From Calliopsis andreniformis (lineage: Eukaryota > Arthropoda > Insecta > Hymenoptera > Andrenidae), in assembly GCF_051401765.1 (NCBI RefSeq), contig NW_027480493.1:310001-374000 (forward strand): 64,000 nt of DNA, given 5' to 3'. The position numbers and the translations under genes were made by a program. The notes under the pieces were generated by a model. That model did not search any database and was not told the origin of the DNA. It saw only the letters and a list, made by a program, of their open reading frames with translations. This document shows positions 10,674 through 25,264 of the stretch, one piece after another. Within the stretch, counting starts at the first letter, position 1, and each line of letters begins with the position of its first letter.

Positions 10674-13600
10674 GAAGATTGAGGACTGAGGAATAAGGAT
10701 TGAGGATTGAGGATTGAGGATTGAAGATTGAGGATTGGGTATTGAGGATTGAAGAATGAGGATTGAGGAATGAGGATTGAGGATTGAGGATTGAAGACTG
10801 AGTATTGAGGATTGAAGATTGAGTATTGAGGATTGAGGATTGAGGATTGAGGATTGAGGATTGAGGATTGAAGATTGAGGATTGGGGACTGAGTGTTGAG
10901 GGTTGAGTGATGAGAATTAATGTTTGTGGATAGAGATTTGAAGATTGCAGATTGAGTATCGAGTATTGAAAACTGTGAATTGAGGATATTCTATTGAGGA
11001 TTGAGGATTGACAATTGATTGTCGAGGACTGAGGGCTGAAGATTGAGGATTAATGATTGAGGATTCAGAATTGTGGTTTGAGGACTGAGGATAGAGGATT
11101 GAAGATTGAGTATTGAGGATTGAAGATTGAGGATTGAGGACTGAGGATGGAGGATTGAAGAGAGAGGACTGAGTGTTGAGGATTGAGTGTTGAGAATTGA
11201 TGTTTGAGGGTTGAGGTTTGATTATTAATTTTTGTGGATTGAGTATTGAACGATGAGAATTCAGGGTATTCTGTTGAGTATTGAGAATTGAGGATTGATT
11301 GTTGAATATTGAGGATTGATGGTTGAGGGTTTTGTGATGAATATTGAGGATTGAGGATTGAGGATTGAGGATTGAGGATTGAGGATTGAGGATTGAAGAT
11401 TGAGTATTGAGGATTGAAGGTTGAGGATTGAGGACTGAGGATTGAGGGTTGAGGATTGAGGATTGAGAATTGAGGATTGAGGATTGAGGATTGAAGATTG
11501 AGGATTGGGTATTGAGGATTGTAGAATGAGGATTGAGGATTGAGGATTGAGGATTGAGGATTGAAGGCTGAGTATTGAGGATTGAAGATTGAGGATTGAT
11601 GATTGAGGATTAAGGATTGGGTATTGAAGGTTGAGGATTGATGATTGGGGACTGATGATTGAGGATTGAGGAGTGAGTATTGAGGACTGAGGATTGAAGA
11701 TTGAGGATTGAGGATTGAGGATTAAAGATTGAGTATTCAGGATTGAAGATTGAGAATTGAGGATTGAGGATTGAACATTGAGGACTGAGTGTTGAGGGTT
11801 GAGTGATGAGAAGTGATGTTTGTGGATAGATATTAGAGGATTGCAGATTGAGTATTGTGTATTGAAAACTGTGAATTGAGGATATCCTATTGAGGATTGA
11901 TGATTTTCAACAGATTGTTGAGGACTGAGGGCTGACGATTGAGGATTCAGGATTGTGGATTCAGAATTGAGGTTTGAGGAGTGAGGATTGAGGATTGAAG
12001 ATTGATTATTGAGGATTGAGGATTGAGAACTGAGGATTGTGGATTAAGGATTGAAGATTGAGGATTGGGTTTTGAGGATTGAAGAATGAGGATTGAGGAT
12101 TGAGGATTGAGGATTGAGGATTGAAGATTGAGTATTGAGGATTGAAGATTGAAGATTGAGGATTGAGGATTGAGGATTGAGTATTGAGGATTGAGGATTG
12201 AGGATTAAAGATTGAGTATTGACGATTGAAGATTGAGGATTGTGGATTGAAGATTGAGTATTGAGGATTGAAGATTGAGGATTGAGGATTGAGGATTGAG
12301 GATTGAGGATTGAGGATTGAGGATTGAAGATTGAGGATTGGGGACTGAGTGTTGAGGGTTGAGTGATGAGAATTAATGTTTGTGGATAGAGATTTGAAGA
12401 TTGCAGATTGAGTATCGAGTATTGAAAGCTGTGAATTGAGGATATTCTATTGAGGATTGAGGATTGACAATTGATTGTCGAGGACTGAGGGCTGAAGATT
12501 GAGGATTAATGATTGAGGATTCAGAATTGTGGTTTGAGGACTGAGGATAGAGGATTGAAGATTGAGTATTGAGGATTGAAGATTGAGGATTGAGGACTGA
12601 GGATGGAGGATTGAAGAGAGAGGACTGAGTGTTGAGGATTGAGTGTTGAGAATTGATGTTTGAGGGTTGAGATTTGATTATTAATTTTTGTGGATTGAGT
12701 ATTGAACGATGAGAATTCAGGGTATTCTGTTGAGTATTGAGAATTGAGGATTGATTGTTGAATATTGAGGATTGATGGTTGAGGGTTTTGTGATGAATAT
12801 TGAGGATTGAGGATTGAGGATTGAGGATTGAGGATTGAGGATTGAGGATTGAAGATTGAGTATTGAGGATTGAAGGTTGAGGATTGAGGACTGAGGATTG
12901 AGGGTTGAGGATTGAGGATTGAGAATTGAGGATTGAGGATTGAGGATTGAAGATTGAGGATTGGGTATTGAGGATTGTAGAATGAGGATTGATGATTGAG
13001 GATTGAGGATTGAGGATTGAAGGTTGAGTATTGAGGATTGAAGATTGAGGATTGATGATTGAGGATTAAGGATTGGGTATTGAAGGTTGAGGATTGATGA
13101 TTGGGGACTGATGATTGAGGATTGAGGAGTGAGTATTGAGGACTGAGGATTGAAGATTGAGGATTGAGGATTGAGGATTAAAGATTGAGTATTCAGGATT
13201 GAAGATTGAGAATTGAGGATTGAGGATTGAACATTGAGGACTGAGTGTTGAGGGTTGAGTGATGAGAAGTGATGTTTGTGGATAGATATTAGAGGATTGC
13301 AGATTGAGTATTGTGTATTGAAAACTGTGAATTGAGGATATCCTATTGAGGATTGAGGATTGTCAACTGATTGTTGAGGACTGAGGGCTGACGATTGAGG
13401 ATTCAGGATTGTGGATTCAGAATTGAGGTTTGAGGAGTGAGGATTGAGGATTGAAGATTGATTATTGAGGATTGAGGATTGAGAATTGAGGATTGTGGAT
13501 TAAGGATTGAAGATTGAGGATTGGGTTTTGAGGATTGAAGAATGAGGATTGGGGATTGAGGATTGAGGATTGAGGATTGAAGATTGAGTATTGACGATTG

Positions 13601-14220
13601 AAGATTGAGGATTGTGGATTGAAGATTGAGTATTGAGGATTGAAGATTGAGGATTGAGGATTGAGGATTGAGAATTGACGATGAGGTCTGAGGGTTGAGG
13701 ATTGAGGTTTGAGGACTGAGGACTGAGGATTGAGGATTGAGAATTGAGGATTGAGGATTGAGGATTGAGGATTGAAGATTGAGGATTGAGGATTGAGGAT
13801 TGAGGATTGAGGATTGAGTATTCAGGATTGAGGATTGAGGATTGTAGATTGAGGATTGAGGATTGTAGATTGAGGATTGAGGATTGATGATTAAAGATTG
13901 AGTGCTGAGGATTGAAGATTGAGGATTGATGATTGGGGATTGAGGATTGAGGATTGAGGATTGAGGATTGAGTATTGAAGGCTGAGGATTGATGATTGAG
14001 GATTGAGGATTGAGGGTTGTGGATTGAGGACGATGACTGAGTGTTGAGTATTGATGTTTGAGGTCTGATGATCGAGGATTGAGGATTGAGAATTGAGGAT
14101 TGAGAATAGATGATTGAGGATTGAGGATTGAAGAGTGAGGATTGGGTATTGAGGATTGAAGAATGAGGATTGAGGATTGAGGATTGAGGATTGAGGATTG
14201 AAAATTGAGTATTGAGGGTT
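10674..14220. repeat. 3.5-kb higher-order unit, copy 1
   Basis: The unit starts at GAAGATTGAGGACTG and carries GAGGAATAAGG 10688, B2 10914, A 11327, B3 11810, then a second B2 12370, A 12783 and B3 13266. The next unit starts 3,547 bp later. Two consecutive B2-A-B3 blocks lie 1,456 bp (208 x 7) apart. Together with the next unit it forms the 7,211-bp dimer repeated from 17,885. Confidence 0.85.
11160..11345. repeat. Island A, type copy (9 copies in window)
   Basis: This is a diverged stretch marked by ATTATTAATTTTTGTGG, CGATGAGAATTCAGGG and GGGTTTTGTGATGA. The last marker starts at 11327, 12783, 14874, 18538, 19987, 22078, 29234, 33085 and 45356. Each copy contains one GAATTC, at 11257, 12713, 14804, 18468, 19917, 22008, 29164, 33015 and 45286. 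No open function or known protein-binding box, including a CENP-B box, is apparent. Confidence 0.85.
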
Positions 14221-17200
14221 GAAGATTGAGGACTGAGGAATAAGGATTGAGGATTGAGGATTGAGGATTGAAGATTGAGGATTGGGTATTGAGGATTGAA
14301 GAATGAGGATTGAGGAATGAGGATTGAGGATTGAGGATTGAAGACTGAGTATTGAGGATTGAAGATTGAGGATTGCGGATTGAGGATTGAAGATTGAGGA
14401 TTGAGGATTGAGGATTGAAGATTGAGGATTGGGGACTGAGTGTTGAGGGTTGAGTGATGAGAATTAATGTTTGTGGATAGAGATTTGAAGATTGCAGATT
14501 GAGTATCGAGTATTGAAAACTGTGAATTGAGGATATTCTATTGAGGATTGAGGATTGACAATTGATTGTCGAGGACTGAGGGCTGAAGATTGAGGATTAA
14601 GGATTGAGGATTCAGAATAGTGGTTTGAGGACTGAGGATAGAGGATTGAAGATTGAGTATTGAGGATTGAAGATTGAGGATTGAGGACTGAGGATGGAGG
14701 ATTGAAGAGAGAGGACTGAGTGTTGAGGATTGAGTGTTGAGAATTGATGTTTGAGGGTTGAGATTTGATTATTAATTTTTGTGGATTGAGTATTGAACGA
14801 TGAGAATTCAGGGTATTCTGTTGAGTATTGAGAATTGAGGATTGATTGTTGAATATTGAGGATTGATGGTTGAGGGTTTTGTGATGAATATTGAGGATTG
14901 AGGATTGAGGATTGAGGATTGAGGATTGAGGATTGAGGATTGAGGATTGAGTATTGAGGATTGAAGGTTGAGGATTGAGGACTGAGGATTGAGGGTTGAG
15001 GATTGAGGATTGAGAATTGAGGATTGAGGATTGAGGATTGAAGATTGAGGATTGGGTATTGAGGATTGTAGAATGAGGATTGAGGATTGAGGATTGAGGA
15101 TTGAGGATTGAGGATTGAAGGCTGAGTATTGAGGATTGAAGATTGAGGATTGATGATTGAGGATTAAGGATTGGGTATTGAAGGTTGAGGATTGATGATT
15201 GGGGACTGATGATTGAGGATTGAGGAGTGAGTATTGAGGACTGAGGATTGAAGATTGAGGATTGAGGATTGAGGATTAAAGATTGAGTATTCAGGATTGA
15301 AGATTGAGAATTGAGGATTGAGGATTGAACATTGAGGACTGAGTGTTGAGGGTTGAGTGATAAGAAGTGATGTTTGTGGATAGATATTAGAGGATTGCAG
15401 ATTGAGTATTGTGTATTGAAAACTGTGAATTGAGGATATCCTATTGAGGATTGATGATTGTCAACAGATTGTTGAGGACTGAGGGCTGACGATTGAGGAT
15501 TCAGGATTGTGGATTCAGAATTGAGGTTTGATGAGTGAGGATTGAGGATTGAAGATTGATTATTGAGGATTGAGGATTGAGAATTGAGGATTGTGGATTA
15601 AGGATTGAAGATTGAGGATTGGGTTTTGAGGATTGAAGAATGAGGATTGAGGATTGAGGATTGAGGATTGAGGATTGAAGATTGAGTATTGAGGATTGGA
15701 GATTGAAGATTGAGGATTGAGGATTGAGGATTGAGTATTGAGGATTGAGGATTGAGGATTAAAGATTGAGTATTGACGATTGAAGATTGAGGATTGTGGA
15801 TTGAAGATTGAGTATTGAGGATTGAAGATTGAGGATTGAGGATTGAGGATTGAGAATTGACGATGAGGTCTGAGGGTTGAGGATTGAGGTTTGAGGACTG
15901 AGGACTGAGGATTGAGGATTGAGAATTGAGGATTGAGGATTGAGGATTGAGGATTGAAGATTGAGGATTGAGGATTGAGGATTGAGGGTTGAGGATTGAG
16001 TATTCAGGATTGAGGATTGAGGATTGTAGATTGAGGATTGAGGATTGTAGATTGAGGATTGAGGATTGATGATTAAAGATTGAGTGCTGAGGATTGAAGA
16101 TTGAGGATTGATGATTGGGGATTGAGGATTGAGGATTGAGGATTGAGGATTGAGTATTGAAGGCTGAGGATTGATGATTGAGGATTGAGGATTGAGGATT
16201 GAGGATTGAGTATTGAGGACTGAGGGTTGAAGATTGAGGATTGATGATTGAGGATTAAAGATTGAGTATTGAGGATTGAAGGTTGAGAATTGAGGATTGA
16301 GGATTGAACATTGAGGACTGAGTGTTGAGGGTTGAGTAATGAGAATTGATGTTTGTGGATAGAGATTTGAAGGTTGCAGATTGAGTACTGTGTATTGAAA
16401 ACTGTGAATTGTGGATATTCTATTGAGGATTGAGGACTGTCACCTGATTGTTGAGGACTGAGGGCTGAAGATTGAGGATTCAGGATTGAGGATTCGGAAT
16501 TGAGGTTTGAGGACTGAGGATTGAGGATTGAGGATTGAAGATTGAGTATTGAGGATTGAAGATTGAGGATTGATGACTGAGAATTGAGGATTGAGGATTG
16601 AGGATTGAGGATTGAGTATTGAAGGCTGAGGATTGATGATTGAGGATTGAGGATTGAGGATTGAGGATTGAGTATTGAGGACTGAGGGTTGAAGATTGAG
16701 GATTGATGATTGAGGATTAAAGATTGAGTATTGAGGATTGAAGGTTGAGAATTGAGGATTGAGGATTGAACATTGAGGACTGAGTGTTGAGGGTTGAGTA
16801 ATGAGAATTGATGTTTGTGGATAGAGATTTGAAGGTTGCAGATTGAGTACTGTGTATTGAAAACTGTGAATTGAGGATATTCTATTGAGGATTGAGGACT
16901 GTCACCTGATTGTTGAGGACTGAGGGCTGAAGATTGAGGATTCAGGATTGAGGATTCGGAATTGAGGTTTGAGGACTGAGGATTGAGGATTGAGGATTGA
17001 AGATTGAGTATTGAGGATTGAAGATTGAGGATTGATGACTGAGAATTGAGGATTGAGGATGAGGGCAGAGGGTTGAGGATTGAGGTTTAAGGACTGAGGA
17101 CTGAGGATTGAGGATTGAGAATTGAGGATTGAGGATTGAGGATTGAAGATTGAGGATTGGGTATTGAGGATTGAAGAATGAGGATTGAGGATTGAGGATT

Positions 17201-17884
17201 GAGGGTTGTGGATTGAGGACGATGACTGAGTGTTGAGTATTGATGTTTGAGGTCTGATGATCGAGGATTGAGGATTGAGAATTGAGGATTGAGAATTGAT
17301 GATTGAGGATTGAGGATTGAAGATTGAGGATTGGGTATTGAGGATTGAAGAATGAGGATTGAGGATTGAGGATTGAGGATTGAGACTTGAAGGTTGAGTA
17401 TTGAGGATTGAGGGTTGTGGATTGAGGACGAGGACTGAGGGTTGAGTATTGATGTTTGAGGTCTGAGGATTGAGGATTGAGGATTGAGAATTGAAGATTG
17501 AAGATTGAGTAATGAGGATAGAAGGTTGAGGATTGAGGGTTGTAGATTGAAGATTGAGGGCTTAGTGTTGAGGGTTGAGTGATGGGAATTGATGTTTGTG
17601 GATTGAGATTTGAAGATTGAAGAATGGGGATTGAGTATTGAAAACTGTGAATTGAGGATATTCTATTGAGGATTGAGTATTGACAATTGATTGTTGAGGA
17701 CTGAGGGCTAAAGATTGAGGATTCAGGATTGAGGATTCGGGATTGAGGTTTAAGGACAGAGGATTGAGGGTTGAGGATTGAGGATTGAGGATTGAGTATT
17801 GAAGGCTGAGGATTGATGATTGAGGATTGAGGATTGAGGATTGAGGATTGAGGATTGAGGATTGAGTATTGAGGACTGAGGGTT
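14221..17884. repeat. 3.5-kb higher-order unit, copy 2
   Basis: It carries GAGGAATAAGG 14235, B2 14461, A 14874 and B3 15364. The second A block of unit 1 is replaced by several ordinary B islands (about 16.3, 16.8 and 17.6 kb). A segment of about 460 bp carrying the 16.3-kb B island is repeated at 16.8 kb. The next unit starts 3,664 bp after this one. Confidence 0.85.
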
Positions 17885-20800
17885 GAAGATTGAGGACTGA
17901 GGAATAAGGATTGAGGATTGAGGATTGAGGATTGAAGATTGAGGATTGGGTATTGAGGATTGAAGAATGAGGATTGAGGAATGAGGATTGAGGATTGAGG
18001 ATTGAAGACTGAGTATTGAGGATTGAAGATTGAGGATTGCGGATTGAGGATTGAGGATTGAGGATTGAGGATTGAGGATTGAAGATTGAGGATTGGGGAC
18101 TGAGTGTTGAGGGTTGAGTGATGAGAATTAATGTTTGTGGATAGAGATTTGAAGATTGCAGATTGAGTATCGAGTATTGAAAACTGTGAATTGAGGATAT
18201 TCTATTGAGGATTGAGGATTGACAATTGATTGTCGAGGACTGAGGGCTGAAGATTGAGGATTAAGGATTGAGGATTCAGAATAGTGGTTTGAGGACTGAG
18301 GATAGAGGATTGAAGATTGAGTATTGAGGATTGAAGATTGAGGATTGAGGACTGAGGATGGAGGATTGAAGAGAGAGGACTGAGTGTTGAGGATTGAGTG
18401 TTGAGAATTGATGTTTGAGGGTTGAGATTTGATTATTAATTTTTGTGGATTGAGTATTGAACGATGAGAATTCAGGGTATTCTGTTGAGTATTGAGAATT
18501 GAGGATTGATTGTTGAATATTGAGGATTGATGGTTGAGGGTTTTGTGATGAATATTGAGGATTGAGGATTGAGGATTGAGGATTGAGGATTGAGGATTGA
18601 GGATTGAGTATTGAGGATTGAAGGTTGAGGATTGAGGACTGAGGATTGAGTGTTGAGGATTGAGGATTGAGAATTGAGGATTGAGGATTGAGGATTGAAG
18701 ATTGAGGATTGGGTATTGAGGATTGTAGAATGAGGATTGAGGATTGAGGATTGAGGATTGAGGATTGAAGGCTGAGTATTGAGGATTGAAGATTGAGGAT
18801 TGATGATTGAGGATTAAGGATTGGGTATTGAAGGTTGAGGATTGATGATTGGGGACTGATGATTGAGGATTGAGGAGTGAGTATTGAGGACTGAGGATTG
18901 AAGATTGAGGATTGAGGATTGAGGATTAAAGATTGAGTATTCAGGATTGAAGATTGAGAATTGAGGATTGAGGATTGAACATTGAGGACTGAGTGTTGAG
19001 GGTTGAGTGATGAGAAGTGATGTTTGTGGATAGATATTAGAGGATTGCAGATTGAGTATTGTGTATTGAAAACTGTGAATTGAGGATATCCTATTGAGGA
19101 TTGATGATTTTCAACAGATTGTTGAGGACTGAGGGCTGACGATTGAGGATTCAGGATTGTGGATTCAGAATTGAGGTTTGAGGAGTGAGGATTGAGGATT
19201 GAAGATTGATTATTGAGGATTGAGGATTGAGAATTGAGGATTGTGGATTAAGGATTGAAGATTGAGGATTGGGTTTTGAGGATTGAAGAATGAGGATTGA
19301 GGATTGAGGATTGAGGATTGAGGATTGAAGATTGAGTATTGAGGATTGAAGATTGAAGATTGAGGATTGAGGATTGAGGATTGAGTATTGAGGATTGAGG
19401 ATTGAGGATTAAAGATTGAGTATTGACGATTGAAGATTGAGGATTGTGGATTGAAGATTGAGTATTGAGGATTGAAGATTGAGGATTGAGGATTGAGGAT
19501 TGAGGATTGAGGATTGAGGATTGAGGATTGAAGATTGAGGATTGGGGACTGAGTGTTGAGGGTTGAGTGATGAGAATTAATGTTTGTGGATAGAGATTTG
19601 AAGATTGCAGATTGAGTATCGAGTATTGAAAGCTGTGAATTGAGGATATTCTATTGAGGATTGAGGATTGACAATTGATTGTCGAGGACTGAGGGCTGAA
19701 GATTGAGGATTAATGATTGAGGATTCAGAATTGTGGTTTGAGGACTGAGGATAGAGGATTGAAGATTGAGTATTGAGGATTGAAGATTGAGGATTGAGGA
19801 CTGAGGATGGAGGATTGAAGAGAGAGGACTGAGTGTTGAGGATTGAGTGTTGAGAATTGATGTTTGAGGGTTGAGATTTGATTATTAATTTTTGTGGATT
19901 GAGTATTGAACGATGAGAATTCAGGGTATTCTGTTGAGTATTGAGAATTGAGGATTGATTGTTGAATATTGAGGATTGATGGTTGAGGGTTTTGTGATGA
20001 ATATTGAGGATTGAGGATTGAGGATTGAGGATTGAGGATTGAGGATTGAGGATTGAAGATTGAGTATTGAGGATTGAAGGTTGAGGATTGAGGACTGAGG
20101 ATTGAGGGTTGAGGATTGAGGATTGAGAATTGAGGATTGAGGATTGAGGATTGAAGATTGAGGATTGGGTATTGAGGATTGTAGAATGAGGATTGATGAT
20201 TGAGGATTGAGGATTGAGGATTGAAGGTTGAGTATTGAGGATTGAAGATTGAGGATTGATGATTGAGGATTAAGGATTGGGTATTGAAGGTTGAGGATTG
20301 ATGATTGGGGACTGATGATTGAGGATTGAGGAGTGAGTATTGAGGACTGAGGATTGAAGATTGAGGATTGAGGATTGAGGATTAAAGATTGAGTATTCAG
20401 GATTGAAGATTGAGAATTGAGGATTGAGGATTGAACATTGAGGACTGAGTGTTGAGGGTTGAGTGATGAGAAGTGATGTTTGTGGATAGATATTAGAGGA
20501 TTGCAGATTGAGTATTGTGTATTGAAAACTGTGAATTGAGGATATCCTATTGAGGATTGAGGATTGTCAACTGATTGTTGAGGACTGAGGGCTGACGATT
20601 GAGGATTCAGGATTGTGGATTCAGAATTGAGGTTTGAGGAGTGAGGATTGAGGATTGAAGATTGATTATTGAGGATTGAGGATTGAGAATTGAGGATTGT
20701 GGATTAAGGATTGAAGATTGAGGATTGGGTTTTGAGGATTGAAGAATGAGGATTGGGGATTGAGGATTGAGGATTGAGGATTGAAGATTGAGTATTGACG

Positions 20801-21424
20801 ATTGAAGATTGAGGATTGTGGATTGAAGATTGAGTATTGAGGATTGAAGATTGAGGATTGAGGATTGAGGATTGAGAATTGACGATGAGGTCTGAGGGTT
20901 GAGGATTGAGGTTTGAGGACTGAGGACTGAGGATTGAGGATTGAGAATTGAGGATTGAGGATTGAGGATTGAGGATTGAAGATTGAGGATTGAGGATTGA
21001 GGATTGAGGATTGAGGATTGAGTATTCAGGATTGAGGATTGAGGATTGTAGATTGAGGATTGAGGATTGTAGATTGAGGATTGAGGATTGATGATTAAAG
21101 ATTGAGTGCTGAGGATTGAAGATTGAGGATTGATGATTGGGGATTGAGGATTGAGGATTGAGGATTGAGGATTGAGTATTGAAGGCTGAGGATTGATGAT
21201 TGAGGATTGAGGATTGAGGGTTGTGGATTGAGGACGATGACTGAGTGTTGAGTATTGATGTTTGAGGTCTGATGATCGAGGATTGAGGATTGAGAATTGA
21301 GGATTGAGAATTGATGATTGAGGATTGAGGATTGAAGAGTGAGGATTGGGTATTGAGGATTGAAGAATGAGGATTGAGGATTGAGGATTGAGGATTGAGG
21401 ATTGAAAATTGAGTATTGAGGGTT
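17885..21424. repeat. 3.5-kb higher-order unit, copy 3 (copy of unit 1)
   Basis: It carries GAGGAATAAGG 17899, B2 18125, A 18538, B3 19014, B2 19574, A 19987 and B3 20470. It is offset from unit 1 by 7,211 bp at its start and 7,204 bp at its second A island, a one-heptamer difference. The A-to-A spacing is 1,449 bp here versus 1,456 bp in unit 1. Confidence 0.85.
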
Positions 21425-24400
21425 GAAGATTGAGGACTGAGGAATAAGGATTGAGGATTGAGGATTGAGGATTGAAGATTGAGGATTGGGTATTGAGGAT
21501 TGAAGAATGAGGATTGAGGAATGAGGATTGAGGATTGAGGACTGAAGACTGAGTATTGAGGATTGAAGATTGAGGATTGCGGATTGAGGATTGAGGATTG
21601 AGGATTGAGGATTGAGGATTGAAGATTGAGGATTGGGGACTGAGTGTTGAGGGTTGAGTGATGAGAATTAATGTTTGTGGATAGAGATTTGAAGATTGCA
21701 GATTGAGTATCGAGTATTGAAAACTGTGAATTGAGGATATTCTATTGAGGATTGAGGATTGACAATTGATTGTCGAGGACCGAGGGCTGAAGATTGAGGA
21801 TTAAGGATTGAGGATTCAGAATAGTGGTTTGAGGACTGACGATAGAGGATTGAAGATTGAGTATTGAGGATTGAAGATTGAGGATTGAGGACTGAGGATG
21901 GAGGATTGAAGAGAGAGGACTGAGTGTTGAGGATTGAGTGTTGAGAATTGATGTTTGAGGGTTGAGATTTGATTATTAATTTTTGTGGATTGAGTATTGA
22001 ACGATGAGAATTCAGGGTATTCTGTTGAGTATTGAGAATTGAGGATTGATTGTTGAATATTGAGGATTGATGGTTGAGGGTTTTGTGATGAATATTGAGG
22101 ATTGAGGATTGAGGATTGAGGATTGAGGATTGAGGATTGAGGATTGAGGATTGAGTATTGAGGATTGAAGGTTGAGGATTGAGGACTGAGGATTGAGGGT
22201 TGAGGATTGAGGATTGAGAATTGAGGATTGAGGATTGAGGATTGAAGATTGAGGATTGGGTATTGAGGATTGTAGAATGAGGATTGAGGATTGAGGATTG
22301 AGGATTGAGGATTGAGGATTGAAGGCTGAGTATTGAGGATTGAAGATTGAGGATTGATGATTGAGGATTAAGGATTGGGTATTGAAGGTTGAGGATTGAT
22401 GATTGGAGACTGATGATTGAGGATTGAGGAGTGAGTATTGAGGACTGAGGATTGAAGATTGAGGATTGAGGATTGAGGATTAAAGATTGAGTATTCAGGA
22501 TTGAAGATTGAGAATTGAGGATTGAGGATTGAACATTGAGGACTGAGTGTTGAGGGTTGAGTGATAAGAAGTGATGTTTGTGGATAGATATTAGAGGATT
22601 GCAGATTGAGTATTGTGTATTGAAAACTGTGAATTGAGGATATCCTATTGAGGATTGATGATTGTCAACAGATTGTTGAGGACTGAGGGCTGACGATTGA
22701 GGATTCAGGATTGTGGATTCAGAATTGAGGTTTGATGAGTGAGGATTGAGGATTGAAGATTGATTATTGAGGATTGAGGATTGAGAATTGAGGATTGTGG
22801 ATTAAGGATTGAAGATTGAGGATTGGGTTTTGAGGATTGAAGAATGAGGATTGAGGATTGAGGATTGAGGATTGAGGATTGAAGATTGAGTATTGAGGAT
22901 TGAAGATTGAAGATTGAGGATTGAGGATTGAGGATTGAGTATTGAGGATTGAGGATTGAGGATTAAAGATTGAGTATTGACGATTGAAGATTGAGGATTG
23001 TGGATTGAAGATTGAGTATTGAGGATTGAAGATTGAGGATTGAGGATTGAGGATTGAGAATTGACGATGAGGTCCGAGGGTTGAGGATTGAGGTTTGAGG
23101 ACTGAGGACTGAGGATTGAGGATTGAGAATTGAGGATTGAGGATTGAGGATTGAGGATTGAAGATTGAGGATTGAGGATTGAGGATTGAGGATTGAGGAT
23201 TGAGTATTCAGGATTGAGGATTGAGGATTGTAGATTGAGGATTGAGGATTGTAGATTGAGGATTGAGGATTGATGATTAAAGATTGAGTGCTGAGGATTG
23301 AAGATTGAGGATTGATGATTGGGGATTGAGGATTGAGGATTGAGGATTGAGGATTGAGTATTGAAGGCTGAGGATTGATGATTGAGGATTGAGGATTGAG
23401 GATTGAGGATTGAGTATTGAGGACTGAGGGTTGAAGATTGAGGATTGATGATTGAGGATTAAAGATTGAGTATTGAGGATTGAAGGTTGAGAATTGAGGA
23501 TTGAGGATTGAACATTGAGGACTGAGTGTTGAGGGTTGAGTAATGAGAATTGATGTTTGTGGATAGAGATTTGAAGGTTGCAGATTGAGTACTGTGTATT
23601 GAAAACTGTGAATTGTGGATATTCTATTGAGGATTGAGGACTGTCACCTGATTGTTGAGGACTGAGGGCTGAAGATTGAGGATTCAGGATTGAGGATTCG
23701 GAATTGAGGTTTGAGGACTGAGGATTGAGGATTGAGGATTGAAGATTGAGTATTGAGGATTGAAGATTGAGGATTGATGACTGAGAATTGAGGATTGAGG
23801 ATTGAGGATTGAGGATTGAGTATTGAAGGCTGAGGATTGATGATTGAGGATTGAGGATTGAGGATTGAGGATTGAGTATTGAGGACTGAGGGTTGAAGAT
23901 TGAGGATTGATGATTGAGGATTAAAGATTGAGTATTGAGGATTGAAGGTTGAGAATTGAGGATTGAGGATTGAACATTGAGGACTGAGTGTTGAGGGTTG
24001 AGTAATGAGAATTGATGTTTGTGGATAGAGATTTGAAGGTTGCAGATTGAGTACTGTGTATTGAAAACTGTGAATTGAGGATATTCTATTGAGGATTGAG
24101 GACTGTCACCTGATTGTTGAGGACTGAGGGCTGAAGATTGAGGATTCAGGATTGAGGATTCGGAATTGAGGTTTGAGGACTGAGGATTGAGGATTGAGGA
24201 TTGAAGATTGAGTATTGAGGATTGAAGATTGAGGATTGATGACTGAGAATTGAGGATTGAGGATGAGGGCAGAGGGTTGAGGATTGAGGTTTAAGGACTG
24301 AGGACTGAGGATTGAGGATTGAGAATTGAGGATTGAGGATTGAGGATTGAAGATTGAGGATTGGGTATTGAGGATTGAAGAATGAGGATTGAGGATTGAG

Positions 24401-25000
24401 GATTGAGGGTTGTGGATTGAGGACGATGACTGAGTGTTGAGTATTGATGTTTGAGGTCTGATGATCGAGGATTGAGGATTGAGAATTGAGGATTGAGAAT
24501 TGATGATTGAGGATTGAGGATTGAAGATTGAGGATTGGGTATTGAGGATTGAAGAATGAGGATTGAGGATTGAGGATTGAGGATTGAGACTTGAAGGTTG
24601 AGTATTGAGGATTGAGGGTTGTGGATTGAGGACGAGGACTGAGGGTTGAGTATTGATGTTTGAGGTCTGAGGATTGAGGATTGAGGATTGAGAATTGAAG
24701 ATTGAAGATTGAGTAATGAGGATAGAAGGTTGAGGATTGAGGGTTGTAGATTGAAGATTGAGGGCTTAGTGTTGAGGGTTGAGTGATGGGAATTGATGTT
24801 TGTGGATTGAGATTTGAAGATTGAAGAATGGGGATTGAGTATTGAAAACTGTGAAATGAGGATATTCTATTGAGGATTGAGTATTGACAATTGATTGTTG
24901 AGGACTGAGGGCTAAAGATTGAGGATTCAGGATTGAGGATTCGGGATTGAGGTTTAAGGACAGAGGATTGAGGGTTGAGGATTGAGGATTGAGGATTGAG
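21425..25000. repeat. 3.5-kb higher-order unit, copy 4 (copy of unit 2)
   Basis: It carries GAGGAATAAGG 21439, B2 21665, A 22078 and B3 22568, and is offset 7,204 bp from unit 2. Substitutions I noticed between them are A14108/T21312 and T17652/A24856. Near 25,000 the copy loses about one TATTGAAGGCTG block seen at about 17,797 and then leaves the dimer pattern. Confidence 0.85.
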
Positions 25001-25264
25001 GATTGAGGATTGAGGATTGAGTATTGAGGACTGAGGGTTGAAGATTGAGGATTGATGATTGAGGATTAAAGATTGAGTATTGAGGATTGAAGATTGAGAA
25101 TTGAGGATGAGGATTGAACATTGAGGACTGAGTGTTGAGCGTTGAGTGATGAGAATTGATGTTTGTGGATAGAGATTTGAAGATTGCAGATTGAGTATTG
25201 TGTATTGAAAACTGTGAATTGAGGATATTCTATTGAGGATTGAGGATTGTCACCTGATTGTTGA

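Noticed and set aside
11200..11345. Island A as a centromere-protein binding box (CENP-B-like)
   Set aside because: I see no match to the CENP-B box core (TTCG----A--CGGG). The AT-rich ATTAATTTTTG part alone is not evidence of a binding site.
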